Assembly: GCF_020215705.1 (NCBI RefSeq)
Contig: NZ_JAIWNB010000019.1
Span: forward strand, 162,400-226,399
Origin: Nonomuraea aurantiaca
Lineage (GTDB): Bacteria > Actinomycetota > Actinomycetes > Streptosporangiales > Streptosporangiaceae
Reading direction: 5' to 3'
DNA: 64,000 nt
The position numbers and the translations under genes were made by a program. The notes under the pieces were generated by a model. It saw only the letters and a program-made list of their open reading frames with translations. It did not search any database and had not been told where the DNA came from. Shown here piece after piece: positions 1 to 8,374 of the stretch (its first letter is position 1; each line of letters starts with the position of its first letter).

Positions 1-963
1 ACCCTGCTGGCCGGGCTCGCGCTGGTCATCGTCTTCGCCGCGCTCGCGGGCACCTCCACCAGCGTCGCCGAGCTCGTCGGCTTCCGCGCCGGCTGGGGAC
101 TGGGCAACGCGCTGTTCGTGGCCACCGCGCTCGCCGTCATCGTCGGCGCGGCCAGCGGCGGCGGCGCCGCGGCCATCATCTTGTACGAGGCCGCGCTCGG
201 CCTGGGCATCTCCGCCGGTCCGCTGGCCGGCGCGCTGCTCGGCGACTGGAACTGGCGAGCCCCCTTCTTCGGCACCGCCACGCTGATGGCCGCCGGCTTC
301 GTGCTGATCGCCACCCTGCTGGAGGCGACGCCCAAGCCGGCCGTCAGGACCAAGCTGAGCGCGCCCCTCCGGGCCCTGGCCCATGGGGGCCTGTCCACCA
401 CGGCCTTCACCGCGCTGTTCTACAACTTCGCCTTCTTCACGATCCTCGCCTTCACCCCGTTCATCCTGCACATGACCGCCTACGGCATCGGCGCGGTGTT
501 CTTCGGCTGGGGCGTGTGCGTGGCGCTCGCCTCGGTGTTCGGCGCGCCGCCGCTGCAGCGCCGGATCGGCTCGGTGAACGTCCTGCACCTGGCGCTGGCC
601 CTGCTGGCCGTCCTCCAGATCGGCATCGCCGTGTCGGGACACGCCGGGATCGTCATCTGCACGATCCTTTCCGGCATCCCGATCGGCCTGAACAACACCG
701 TTTTCACCGAGTCGGCCATGGAGGTCTCCGACGCGCCCCGGCCCGTCGCCTCCGCCGGCTACAACTTCGTCCGCTGGATGGGCGGCGCGCTGGCCCCCTT
801 CATCGCCACCAAGCTGGGCGAGGAGCTCGGCGCCCCGGTCCCGTACGCGCTCGGCGCCCTCTGCTGCCTGATCGGCATGGCCATCCTGTACGTCCGGCGC
901 CACCACCTGAGCGCCCTGTCCCGCGTGGACGTCGTGGCCCAGGAGGCCGCCGCGGCGGCGTGA
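1..963 (+). CDS. MFS transporter, 5' end cut by window
   Basis: The reading frame is open from base 1 to the TGA at 961-963, so the window holds only the last 320 residues; the start lies upstream. The protein is almost wholly hydrophobic, with about nine to ten predicted membrane segments. The stretch GPLAGALLGDWNWRAPFF is typical of drug/metabolite:proton antiporters of the DHA1 type, where it follows the fifth helix of the N-terminal half. It would act in the cytoplasmic membrane as a proton-driven exporter; no substrate can be read. A GTG at 118 is an internal codon, not a start, because the frame continues through membrane-like sequence before it. It precedes pdxT by about 80 bases. Confidence 0.85.
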   Translation, partial: TLLAGLALVIVFAALAGTSTSVAELVGFRAGWGLGNALFVATALAVIVGAASGGGAAAIILYEAALGLGISAGPLAGALLGDWNWRAPFFGTATLMAAGFVLIATLLEATPKPAVRTKLSAPLRALAHGGLSTTAFTALFYNFAFFTILAFTPFILHMTAYGIGAVFFGWGVCVALASVFGAPPLQRRIGSVNVLHLALALLAVLQIGIAVSGHAGIVICTILSGIPIGLNNTVFTESAMEVSDAPRPVASAGYNFVRWMGGALAPFIATKLGEELGAPVPYALGALCCLIGMAILYVRRHHLSALSRVDVVAQEAAAAA

Positions 964-1041
964 TCGGCGCCCCCTAGGAAGATCCCAGGTCGTCCTGGTG
1001 TTGAATTGTCCGAAACCCGTAAGCCGGACGGAAGGATCACC

Positions 1042-1620
1042 GTGCCCACGATCGGTGTACTCGCTCTCCAAGGAAGCGTGCGCGAGCATGTGCGCATGCT
1101 CCAGGAGGCCGGCGCGTCGGCCATCGCCGTACGCCGGCCCGCCGAGCTGGACACGGTCGACGGCCTGGTCATCCCCGGCGGCGAGTCGACCACGATGTGG
1201 AAGCTCGCCGACACCTTCGACCTGCTCGAACCCCTGCGGATGCGGATCAAGGACGGCATGCCCGCGTACGGCTCCTGCGCCGGCATGATCATGCTGGCCG
1301 ACCGGATCGAGGACGGCGCCGAGGGACAGCAGACCATCGGCGGCATCGACATGGTCGTCAGGCGCAACGCCTTCGGCCGCCAGATCGACTCCTTCGAGTC
1401 CGATCTGGACTTCGCCGGCGAGCGGGTGCACGCCATCTTCATCCGCGCCCCATGGGTCGAATCGGTCGGCGCGGACGTCGAAGTGCTGGGCATCGCCGAG
1501 CCTGGGGATAGGATCGTCGCGGTCCGGCAAGGACCGCTGCTCGCGACCTCGTTCCACCCTGAGCTGACGGGTGACACGCGCGTGCACCGATACTTCGTAG
1601 ACATGCTGAGGGAGCTCTAG
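1042..1620 (+). CDS. pdxT: Pyridoxal 5'-phosphate synthase glutaminase subunit PdxT
   Basis: Glutaminase that releases ammonia from glutamine and channels it to PdxS for de novo vitamin B6 (PLP) synthesis. The class I amidotransferase triad is visible: Cys79 in GSCAGM, His172 and Glu174 in FHPELTGD; GGEST near residue 47 is the oxyanion segment. Start chosen at GTG 1042, giving MPTIGVLALQG as is usual for the family and a ribosome site GGAAGGA at 1030-1036; an in-frame TTG at 1006 would add 12 atypical residues. 192 aa, normal length. The synthase partner pdxS, often just upstream in actinomycetes, is not in the window; an MFS gene occupies that place. yebC follows after 3 bases, so they are probably co-transcribed. 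Confidence 0.96.
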   Translation: MPTIGVLALQGSVREHVRMLQEAGASAIAVRRPAELDTVDGLVIPGGESTTMWKLADTFDLLEPLRMRIKDGMPAYGSCAGMIMLADRIEDGAEGQQTIGGIDMVVRRNAFGRQIDSFESDLDFAGERVHAIFIRAPWVESVGADVEVLGIAEPGDRIVAVRQGPLLATSFHPELTGDTRVHRYFVDMLREL

Positions 1621-1623
1621 GTA

Positions 1624-2376
1624 ATGTCCGGCCACTCCAAATGGGCGACGACGAAGCACAAGAAGGCCGCGCTCGACGCCAAGCGCGGCAAGCTGTTCGC
1701 GAAGCTCATCAAGAACATCGAGGTGGCGGCCAGGACCGGCGGCCCCGATCCGGACGCCAACCCGACGCTCTTCGACGCCATCTTCAAGGCCAAGAAGAAC
1801 TCGGTGCCCAACGACAACATCGAGCGGGCCCGTAAGCGCGGCGGCGGCCTGGAGGCGGGCGGCGCCGACTGGCAGACCATCATGTACGAGGGCTACGCGC
1901 CCGGCGGCGTCGCGGTGCTCATCGAGTGCCTCACCGACAACCGCAACCGCGCGGCCTCCGAGGTGCGCGTCGCGCTCACCCGCAACGGCGGCTCGCTGGC
2001 CGACCCCGGCTCGGTGTCCTACATGTTCAACCGCAAGGGCGTCGTGCTCGTGCCCAAGCAGGGGCTCGACGAGGACGACGTGCTGGCGGCCGTGCTGGAG
2101 GTGGGCGCCGAGGAGGTCAACGACCTGGGCGACTCCTTCGAGGTCGTGTCCGAGGCCGGCGACCTGGTGCCGGTGCGCAAGGCGCTCCAGGAGGCGGGCA
2201 TCGACTACGACTCCGCCGAGTCGAGCTTCCTGCCCACGATGAGCGTGCCGCTCGACGAGGACGGCGCCAAGAAGGTGTTCCGCCTCATCGACGCGCTGGA
2301 GGACAGCGACGACGTGCAGAACGTCTTCGCCAACTTCGACGTCTCCGACGAGGTCATGGAGAAGCTGGAGGCGTGA
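1624..2376 (+). CDS. yebC: YebC/PmpR family (TACO1-like) protein
   Basis: 250 aa cytoplasmic protein of the YebC/TACO1 family, recognised from the N-terminal SGHSKWATTKHKKAALDAKR and the acidic three-domain body. Family members have been described as transcription regulators (PmpR) and as translation factors relieving ribosome stalling; which applies here cannot be read. The ATG lies 3 bases after pdxT. It is followed, after two unrelated genes, by ruvCAB; in many actinomycetes yebC sits directly before ruvC, so the permease and acetyltransferase genes look like insertions into that order. Length and sequence appear intact. Confidence 0.96.
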   Translation: MSGHSKWATTKHKKAALDAKRGKLFAKLIKNIEVAARTGGPDPDANPTLFDAIFKAKKNSVPNDNIERARKRGGGLEAGGADWQTIMYEGYAPGGVAVLIECLTDNRNRAASEVRVALTRNGGSLADPGSVSYMFNRKGVVLVPKQGLDEDDVLAAVLEVGAEEVNDLGDSFEVVSEAGDLVPVRKALQEAGIDYDSAESSFLPTMSVPLDEDGAKKVFRLIDALEDSDDVQNVFANFDVSDEVMEKLEA

Positions 2377-2417
2377 TGGCGCACGCCTGATCTGAGTCCG
2401 CTGTAAGGTCGGGCGTC

Positions 2418-4058
2418 GTGACCTCCCCCCGTACCTCTACCGACATCTCGCCCACCTTCGCGTCTCCGGCCCTCGGCTGGCTGCTCCTGCTGCCGGCCCT
2501 GCTGGGCACGTTGATCACCTTGCTCCTGCCCACCGTCCAGACGATCCTGCTCAGCCTTCAGTCGGCCGGGCTCACCGGACCGAGCGTCTTCGTGGGACTG
2601 GCCAACTACGGCCAGGTGCTGGGGCAAGGGGCGTTCTGGAAGGCACTGGTCTTCACGCTGTCCATAACGGTCATCCCGCTGCTGGTGGCCGTGGTGGTCG
2701 GACCGCTGCTCGCGCTGGCGCTCGACTGGTCGGGCGCCTGGCCGAGGCGGGCCGGGCGGATCGTGCTGTCCCTCGCCCTGGTGGCGTTCTCGCCGGTGGC
2801 CGTGGCGCTCTCCTGGATGCGCGGGCTGATGTCCGGCGCGTCCGGCCTGGCCTCGCTGGCCGAGGGCCTGCGCGATCCCGCGACGGCTCCGGGAACGCTC
2901 CAGCTCATCCTGGCCGCCGCCACCTTCGGCGTGGTCTGCGCGCTGGCGACGATGGCGTTCCTGCCCGCGCTGCGCGGCGGCACCGTCTCACCGGCCATGC
3001 TGGCCGTGGGCGGGCTCGTCGCGCTGGCGATGGTCGCCGCCGGGCTGCAGACGTTCGCGATCGGGCTGACCCTGACGCACGGCGGGCCCAACGGGTCCAC
3101 ACAGACGCTGAGCCTCGTCCAGTACACCTACGCGTTCATGGTGGGCAGGGTCGGGCTGGGCGCGACGGTGGCGACCATCATGGGGTTGATCCTGGGCGTC
3201 CTGGGGATCGGCGCGGTCTGCGTGGCGGCGGCGAGCGGCATGCGCATCACGGTCGAGCCCCGCGCGGCGACCGCGCGGGCGGAGACTCCCGCCGCACAGT
3301 CCGGTTCTGGTGCCAAGGTGATCGTCGGCGTGGTGGCGCTGGTGGTGTTCGCCGCCGTCGGGCTCGCCTTGACCTGGCCGTGGCTGTCGGCGCTGCTGGC
3401 GCCCGCCCAGCCGGGAGCCGCGGCCCCGTCCGGGCCGCCGACCGTGGTCAACACCTGGGTGCCCGCCCTGATCGGCGCGCTGGTGTCGGTCGGCGTCGCC
3501 TACCTCGGGGCGCTCGGCATCGGCGGGCTGCGGCCGCTGGGCCGCAGGAGCGAGTGGCTGCTGCTCGTGTTCGCCCCCTGGCTGTTCGTCGGGATGGGCC
3601 CGCTGAGCCTGGCCGACTGGCGCACGATCCGCGGCATGAACCTGATCGACTCCTTCGTCGCCCTCGTCCAGCCGGTGCTGGTCAGTGTGCCCGCCCTGCT
3701 GATCCTGACGCTGCTGTGCAAGGGGCTGGCCGCGCGGACCGACAGGGACTTCCTGGGCGGCGTGGTCCTGCCCTCGCTCCCCATGGCCGGCATCCTCGTC
3801 CTGGCCCTCACGCTCGTGAACGGCCAGGACCTCCTGTGGCCCCTGCTGGTCGCCCAGGACCCCGGCCTGGCCACCGCGCCGGTCCAGCTGCTCACCCGGT
3901 CGAGCGGCTACACCGCGGCCGCGCCCGACGTCGGCCTGGCCACGCCGCCGGCCGTGGTCGCCGTCGCCCTGCTCGGGATCGTCGCCGCGCACCTGCTCTA
4001 CCTCGACCGGCTCGCCATCACCGTGGGTCGTTCGCGGGCGGACGTCTCACCTGCGTAA
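2418..4058 (+). CDS. ABC sugar-type permease, MalF-MalG-like fusion, orphan
   Basis: 546 aa, GTG start. The N-terminal half resembles a MalF-type binding-protein-dependent permease: an early helix, then LANYGQVLGQGAFWKALVF, and later the LTHGGPNGSTQTL segment and an AFMVGRVGLGA segment. A roughly 70-residue linker rich in Ala/Pro leads to a second half beginning near residue 345 (TWVPALIGALVSVGVAYLGA) that resembles a MalG-type subunit ending in NGQDLLWPLLVAQDP. Two permease subunits thus seem to be joined in one chain with about 12 membrane segments. No substrate-binding protein or ATPase gene lies nearby, and the EAA-loop sequence that docks the ATPase is not clear in either half, so transport activity is uncertain. 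Located between yebC and an Eis-like acetyltransferase. Confidence 0.78.
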   Translation: MTSPRTSTDISPTFASPALGWLLLLPALLGTLITLLLPTVQTILLSLQSAGLTGPSVFVGLANYGQVLGQGAFWKALVFTLSITVIPLLVAVVVGPLLALALDWSGAWPRRAGRIVLSLALVAFSPVAVALSWMRGLMSGASGLASLAEGLRDPATAPGTLQLILAAATFGVVCALATMAFLPALRGGTVSPAMLAVGGLVALAMVAAGLQTFAIGLTLTHGGPNGSTQTLSLVQYTYAFMVGRVGLGATVATIMGLILGVLGIGAVCVAAASGMRITVEPRAATARAETPAAQSGSGAKVIVGVVALVVFAAVGLALTWPWLSALLAPAQPGAAAPSGPPTVVNTWVPALIGALVSVGVAYLGALGIGGLRPLGRRSEWLLLVFAPWLFVGMGPLSLADWRTIRGMNLIDSFVALVQPVLVSVPALLILTLLCKGLAARTDRDFLGGVVLPSLPMAGILVLALTLVNGQDLLWPLLVAQDPGLATAPVQLLTRSSGYTAAAPDVGLATPPAVVAVALLGIVAAHLLYLDRLAITVGRSRADVSPA

Positions 4059-4069
4059 ATTGTGGGACC

Positions 4070-5227
4070 GTGGACATCCGTGATGTGACCTCCGACGACC
4101 TCGACGCCGTTCTCGACCTCCGCCAGCGCTCCTTCGGCCTGATCCCGGCCGCCGAGCGGGAGCGCTGGCGCCAGGCGGCGCTGCCGGCGCTGGCCGAGGG
4201 CCGCTACTTGGGCATGTTCGACGGGCCCAGGCTGGTCGCGACCTCGCGGCTGCGCCCGTTCACCCAGTGGTGGCACGGCAAGCCGCAGCCCATGGCCGGG
4301 GTCGCGGCCGTCACCGTCAGCCCGGAGGATCGCGGCAAGGGCGTCGGCGGCCGGCTCATGCAGGCCACCGTGGAGCGGGCCGTGGCCTTCGGCGACGCCG
4401 TGTCCGTGCTCTATCCGGCGACCACGCCGCTCTACCGCTCGGCCGGCTACGAGCACGCGGGAGCGCAGCACCGCGTCACGCTCCCGGCCGAGTCGCTGCG
4501 GACGATCCCGCCGAGCGGCCGGGTGGAAGTGCGCAGGATGGGGCCCGGCGACGCGGCCGAGGTGGTCTCGGTGCTGCGGCGGGCACACGGCACCGCGCGC
4601 GCCTGCGGCCCCGTCTCATGGGACGAGCGCACCTGGGCGCTGCGGCTCGGCGAGGCGGACGACTTCCTCTATCTGGCGCCGGACGGCTACGTCGTCTACC
4701 GCTGGGACGGCCAGGACATCGAGGTCGACAACCTCGTCGCCGAGTCCGAGGAGACCGCCAGGGCGCTGTGGTCGCTGGTGGGTACCGCCTCGTCGATGGC
4801 CGAGCACGTCACCGCCAACGTCGCGCCCGACGATCCGGTGCTGTGGCTGCTGCGTGAGCGGTCCACGGAGCGGGTCAAGCAGGTGCGGTGGATGTTCCGC
4901 GTCCTCGACGTGGCGGCGGCCGTGGAGCGCAGGGGATACCCGGCCACCGTCGCGGGTGACGCGGTCGTCGAGGTTACCGACCGGTTGCGGGCGGGCAACA
5001 CGGGGCGCTGGCGGCTGGAGTTCTCCGGCGGCGCCGGGGCCGCCATCCCGCTCGGGAACTCGGGGGAGGCCGGGCCGGTGTTGTCGATCAACGGCCTGTC
5101 CGCCCTGTACGCCGGGATCCCGGCGGCCACGCTGCGGCGCGGCGGCCTCATGTCCGGGCACGAGCGCTACGACGAGCTGCTGGACACCGTCTTCGCCGCC
5201 AAGCCGTACATGCTGGACTACTTCTGA
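4070..5227 (+). CDS. GNAT acetyltransferase, Eis-like, with C-terminal SCP2-type domain
   Basis: 385 aa from GTG 4070, 11 bases after the permease stop; the frame is open far upstream but that part is a shadow of the permease gene. Residues 81-96 (VTVSPEDRGKGVGGRL) are the acetyl-CoA binding motif of GNAT enzymes. The tripartite architecture (two GNAT-like folds then a sterol-carrier-like domain), Tyr122 in LYRSAGYE, and an aromatic C-terminus ending in LDYF match the Eis family, in which a tyrosine near 126 and the terminal carboxylate serve catalysis. Eis proteins acetylate amines, including aminoglycosides and protein lysines; the substrate here is unknown. Cytoplasmic. Probably co-transcribed with the permease. 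Confidence 0.85.
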   Translation: MDIRDVTSDDLDAVLDLRQRSFGLIPAAERERWRQAALPALAEGRYLGMFDGPRLVATSRLRPFTQWWHGKPQPMAGVAAVTVSPEDRGKGVGGRLMQATVERAVAFGDAVSVLYPATTPLYRSAGYEHAGAQHRVTLPAESLRTIPPSGRVEVRRMGPGDAAEVVSVLRRAHGTARACGPVSWDERTWALRLGEADDFLYLAPDGYVVYRWDGQDIEVDNLVAESEETARALWSLVGTASSMAEHVTANVAPDDPVLWLLRERSTERVKQVRWMFRVLDVAAAVERRGYPATVAGDAVVEVTDRLRAGNTGRWRLEFSGGAGAAIPLGNSGEAGPVLSINGLSALYAGIPAATLRRGGLMSGHERYDELLDTVFAAKPYMLDYF

Positions 5228-5251
5228 CCGCCCCATCCACGTCCGTTCTCC

Positions 5252-5400
5252 GGCGGGCTGACCGTCGCGGGCGTTTCCAGCGGCCGGTTCGCGGTCGCGG
5301 GGTTCCGACGGCGGGTCCACGCTCGTGGACGCTCCCGACGGCCGGTTCGCGGTCGCGGGCGTCTCGACGTCCGGCCCACGCTCCCGGGCGTTTCCCGATG
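5252..5400. repeat. Five degenerate tandem units of 29-32 nt
   Basis: Units at 5252-5281, 5282-5309, 5310-5339, 5340-5368 and 5369-5400 share a core like GGCCGGTTCGCGGTCGCGGG followed by a CGTTTCC-like tail. A perfect 21-nt direct repeat occurs at 5281-5301 and 5339-5359. Units 2 and 4 are nearly identical, while 1, 3 and 5 are diverged. The block fills the gap between the Eis-like gene and the ruvC promoter; no protein is supported there on either strand. Confidence 0.75.
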
Positions 5401-5432
5401 CGCGGGCACGTCAGCCGGGGTAGAGTCTCGTG

Positions 5433-5448
5433 CCGAACAGATGTTCGG
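5433..5448. promoter_or_regulatory. SOS (LexA) box in front of ruvCAB
   Basis: CCGAACAGATGTTCGG is a perfect 16-base inverted repeat with the GAAC-N4-GTTC core of Gram-positive LexA boxes. It lies 20 bases before the ruvC GTG. A TAGAGT at 5421-5426 could be a -10 element, which would place the box over the transcription start. Known family biology: ruv genes are often in the SOS regulon. Binding here is inference. Confidence 0.72.
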
Positions 5449-5468
5449 CGGCGCGGGGAGGCAGGCCG

Positions 5469-6026
5469 GTGCGGGTGATGGGCGTCGATCCGGGGCTGAC
5501 CCGGTGCGGCCTTGGCGCGGTCGAGGGGCGGCCGGGCGCGCCGCTGTCCCTGGTGGCCGTCGGCGTGGTGCGCACCGGCGCCGACGAGGAGCTGGGCGCC
5601 CGGCTGGTCGGCATCGAGGCAGGCATCGAGCAGTGGCTCGACGACGTGCGCCCCGACGCCGTGGCGGTCGAGCGGGTGTTCAGCCAGCACAACGTCCGCA
5701 CGGTCATGGGCACCGCCCAGGCGGCGGGCATCGCGGTCCTCTGCGCGGCCAGGCGCGGCCTGCCCGTCGCGCTCCACACCCCCTCCGAGGTCAAGGCCGC
5801 CATCACCGGCAGCGGCACCGCCGACAAGAAGCAGATCGGCGCCATGGTGACCCGGCTCCTGCGGCTCAGCGAGATGCCCAAGCCCGCCGACGCCGCCGAC
5901 GCGCTCGCCCTGGCCATCTGCCACGTGTGGCGCGGCGGCGCCCAGCACAAGCTGGCCCAGGCCGTGGCCAGGGCCCAGAGCCGCACGGCCCAGGGCCGTA
6001 CGACAGGAAAGGGCGTGGCGCTGTGA
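5469..6026 (+). CDS. ruvC: Holliday junction resolvase RuvC
   Basis: 185 aa endonuclease that cuts Holliday junctions symmetrically during recombinational repair. The four catalytic acids are in place: Asp7 in VDPG, Glu68 in AVERVF, Asp141 and Asp144 in DAADAL. Start is the GTG at 5469 (MRVMGVDPGLTRCG), preceded by GGGGAGG at 5455-5461; an in-frame upstream start at 5430 would add 13 residues and overlap the SOS box. The stop overlaps the ruvA start by 4 bases (GTGA), so RuvC and RuvA are translationally coupled. First gene of the ruvCAB operon, likely induced by DNA damage through the LexA box upstream. Confidence 0.97.
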   Translation: MRVMGVDPGLTRCGLGAVEGRPGAPLSLVAVGVVRTGADEELGARLVGIEAGIEQWLDDVRPDAVAVERVFSQHNVRTVMGTAQAAGIAVLCAARRGLPVALHTPSEVKAAITGSGTADKKQIGAMVTRLLRLSEMPKPADAADALALAICHVWRGGAQHKLAQAVARAQSRTAQGRTTGKGVAL

Positions 6027-6628
6027 TCGCGTCCGTGGCCGGGCAGGTGACGGCGATCACCCCCTACGGCGCGGTGATCGAGGTCGGCGGGGTCGGCATC
6101 CTCACCCACTGCACACCGGCCACCCTCGCCGCGCTCAGGGTGGGCGAGGAGGCGCGGCTGGCCACGTCGCTGGTGGTGCGGGAGGAGTCGCTCACCCTCT
6201 ACGGCTTCGCCACCGCAGACGAGCGCACCGTCTTCGAGCTGCTCCAGACGGCCAGCGGCGTCGGCCCCAAGGTGGCGCTGGCCATGCTCGCCGTCCACAC
6301 GCCCAACGCGCTGCGCGTCGCCGTGGCCTCCGCCGACCTCAAGGCGCTCACCAAGGTGCCGGGCATCGGCCCGAAGGGCGCCCAGCGCATCGTGCTGGAG
6401 CTCAAGGACCGGCTCGGCACGCCCGACGAGGCGGTCGACGCGGCGCTCAACGGCAACCGGCGGGCGGCGGCCTGGCGCGATCAGGTCCACTCGGGGCTGG
6501 TCGGGCTGGGCTACTCCGGCAAGGACGCCGACGAGGCCATCGCCGCGGTCGAGCCGGAGGCGGGTGACGACCCGCAGGTCGCCGTCCTGCTGAAGGCCGC
6601 CCTGCGATCGCTGAGCAGCGCGCGATGA
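6023..6628 (+). CDS. ruvA: Holliday junction DNA helicase subunit RuvA
   Basis: 201 aa. RuvA tetramers bind the four-way junction and load the RuvB motor. The N-terminal OB fold (VIASVAGQVTAI, YGAVIEVGGVG) is followed by tandem helix-hairpin-helix motifs (ASGVGPKVALAML and VPGIGPKGAQRIV) and a C-terminal RuvB-contacting three-helix domain (GLVGLGYSGKDADEAI). The GTG start overlaps the ruvC stop by 4 bases. ruvB begins 16 bases downstream behind its own GGGGAGG site. Length and motifs are normal. Confidence 0.97.
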   Translation: MIASVAGQVTAITPYGAVIEVGGVGILTHCTPATLAALRVGEEARLATSLVVREESLTLYGFATADERTVFELLQTASGVGPKVALAMLAVHTPNALRVAVASADLKALTKVPGIGPKGAQRIVLELKDRLGTPDEAVDAALNGNRRAAAWRDQVHSGLVGLGYSGKDADEAIAAVEPEAGDDPQVAVLLKAALRSLSSAR

Positions 6629-6644
6629 GCGGGGAGGTCCAGGC

Positions 6645-7676
6645 GTGAGCCTTGAGCGTGATCTCGTCTCGCCCGACGCCGAGGGCGACGAGCTGCAGAT
6701 CGAGGCGGCGCTGCGGCCCAAGCGGCTGAGCGAGTTCATCGGCCAGGCGCGGGTGCGGGAGCAGCTGTCGCTGGTGCTGGAGAGCGCCATGCGGCGCAAT
6801 CGGCCGCCGGATCATGTGCTGATGAGCGGTTCGCCGGGTCTGGGCAAGACGACACTGGCTATGATCATCGCAGCCGAGTTGAGCGCTCCGCTCCGCATCA
6901 CCTCAGGGCCGGCCCTGGAGCGGGCCGGTGACCTCGCGGCCATCCTGTCGACGCTGGCCGAGGGCGAGGTGCTGTTCATCGACGAGATCCACCGGATGGC
7001 CCGGCCCGCGGAGGAGATGCTCTACCTCGCGATGGAGGACTTCCGCGTCGACATCATCGTCGGCAAGGGCCCGGGCGCCACCGCGATCCCGCTCGACATC
7101 GCGCCGTTCACCCTGGTCGGCGCCACCACCAGGGCCGGTCTGCTGCCCGCGCCGCTGCGCGACCGGTTCGGCTTCACCGCGCACATGGACTTCTATGAGG
7201 TCGAGGAGCTGGAGCGGGTCCTCTACCGCTCGGCCAGGCTGCTCGACGTGACGCTGCCGGGCGAGGGGGCGCACGAGATCGCCAGGCGCTCGCGCGGCAC
7301 GCCCCGCATCGCCAACCGCCTGCTGCGCCGGGTCCGCGACTTCGCCGACGTGCGCACGGAAGGCGTGATCGACCGCGACATCGCCTCCGCGGCGCTCAAC
7401 CTGTACGAAGTCGACCCCGAAGGGCTCGACCGGCTCGACCGCGCGGTGCTCGGGGTGCTGCTGCGCAAGTTCGGCGGCGGACCCGTCGGCCTGTCCACGC
7501 TCGCGGTGGCCGTCGGCGAGGAGCCGGAGACCGTCGAAGTGGTGGCCGAACCCTTCCTCGTACGCCAAGGACTGCTGGCCAGGACCCCACGCGGCCGGGT
7601 CGCCACCGCCGCGGCGTGGCACCACCTCGGGATGACACCGCCACCCGACGCATTCGGAGCGACACTTTTCGACTGA
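6645..7676 (+). CDS. ruvB: Holliday junction branch migration ATPase RuvB
   Basis: 343 aa AAA+ motor that drives branch migration with RuvA. Walker A is GSPGLGKTT at 62-70, Walker B is FIDEIH with Asp113/Glu114, sensor 1 and the arginine finger region are seen in LVGATTRAGLLPAPLRDRFG, and the C-terminal winged helix is present. GTG start after GGGGAGG at 6631-6637. Last gene of ruvCAB; the 212-base gap that follows probably carries a separate promoter for yajC-secDF. Confidence 0.98.
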   Translation: MSLERDLVSPDAEGDELQIEAALRPKRLSEFIGQARVREQLSLVLESAMRRNRPPDHVLMSGSPGLGKTTLAMIIAAELSAPLRITSGPALERAGDLAAILSTLAEGEVLFIDEIHRMARPAEEMLYLAMEDFRVDIIVGKGPGATAIPLDIAPFTLVGATTRAGLLPAPLRDRFGFTAHMDFYEVEELERVLYRSARLLDVTLPGEGAHEIARRSRGTPRIANRLLRRVRDFADVRTEGVIDRDIASAALNLYEVDPEGLDRLDRAVLGVLLRKFGGGPVGLSTLAVAVGEEPETVEVVAEPFLVRQGLLARTPRGRVATAAAWHHLGMTPPPDAFGATLFD

Positions 7677-7738
7677 TCACAGAACGGTTGCAACCGTTTC
7701 AATATGGGAACTTCCCCGCGCGCCGAAACGCTGCTTCG

Positions 7739-7768
7739 TTGCCGCGTTTCGCAACAAGCGCCTACACT
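7739..7768 (+). promoter_or_regulatory. Candidate housekeeping promoter for yajC-secD-secF
   Basis: TTGCCG (7739-7744) and TACACT (7763-7768) are separated by 18 bases, in the 212-base gap after ruvB and about 120 bases before yajC. The match to the sigma-70-type consensus is partial, so this is only a candidate; the gap shows no gene. Confidence 0.3.
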
Positions 7769-7888
7769 CCGTGGCTTGGCTGGCTGTGTAGGCTGACGGG
7801 CTGAGCGGCGCGGCCCCGAGGCTACGCACGGAATTTCCGGCGCGAGGCCGGTGTCAACTTCTTGTACGACAATGGAAGGTCGCCCCTT

Positions 7889-8332
7889 ATGAACATGGGA
7901 CAACTCGGAAGCATCCTGCCGCTGATCCTTCTGGTGGTGGTGTTCTACTTCTTGCTGATCCGCCCCCAGCGCAAGCGCCAGCAAGAGGCGACCGCCATGC
8001 AGAACTCATTGGCTCCGGGTGCCCGTGTCATGACCACCACCGGCCTGTTCGGGACCGTGGTGGCGGTGGACAATGAGGACGTGATTCTCGAGGTCGCTCC
8101 CGGGATCGAGACCCGATGGGTGAAGGCCGCCATCGGGCGTGTCGTCACCCCCGGCGACGCTCCGGCTGACGAGTCTCTCGCCGACGAGCCCGTGGTGGAC
8201 GACGTCGTCACGGACGACACGGTCGATCATGAGGTCGTCAAGGGCGACGATAAGGACAACACTCCCCGTGAGGAGACCGAGACGACCGTGGAGCGCAACG
8301 GCGGCAAGGACTCCAGCACCAAGCAGTCCTGA
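7889..8332 (+). CDS. yajC: Preprotein translocase accessory subunit YajC
   Basis: 147 aa small membrane protein that associates with SecDF. A single N-terminal helix (ILPLILLVVVFYFLLI) is followed by RPQRKRQQE and the cytoplasmic YajC domain (LAPGARVMTTTGLFGTVVAV). The C-terminus, after about residue 90, is very acidic and threonine-rich and is probably disordered, an actinomycete feature. Start at ATG 7889 has GGAAGG nine bases upstream; an in-frame TTG at 7862 is less likely. secD starts 42 bases after the stop. Confidence 0.95.
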   Translation: MNMGQLGSILPLILLVVVFYFLLIRPQRKRQQEATAMQNSLAPGARVMTTTGLFGTVVAVDNEDVILEVAPGIETRWVKAAIGRVVTPGDAPADESLADEPVVDDVVTDDTVDHEVVKGDDKDNTPREETETTVERNGGKDSSTKQS

Positions 8333-8374
8333 TTAGGCTCTGCCTCAAACCCCTATCTGAAAGACTGACGACCA

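Noticed and set aside
3380..4069. In-frame upstream extension of the Eis-like gene to 615 codons
   Set aside because: This part is the shifted-frame shadow of the permease gene and gives Arg/Pro-rich noise; GTG 4070 gives a proper GNAT start.
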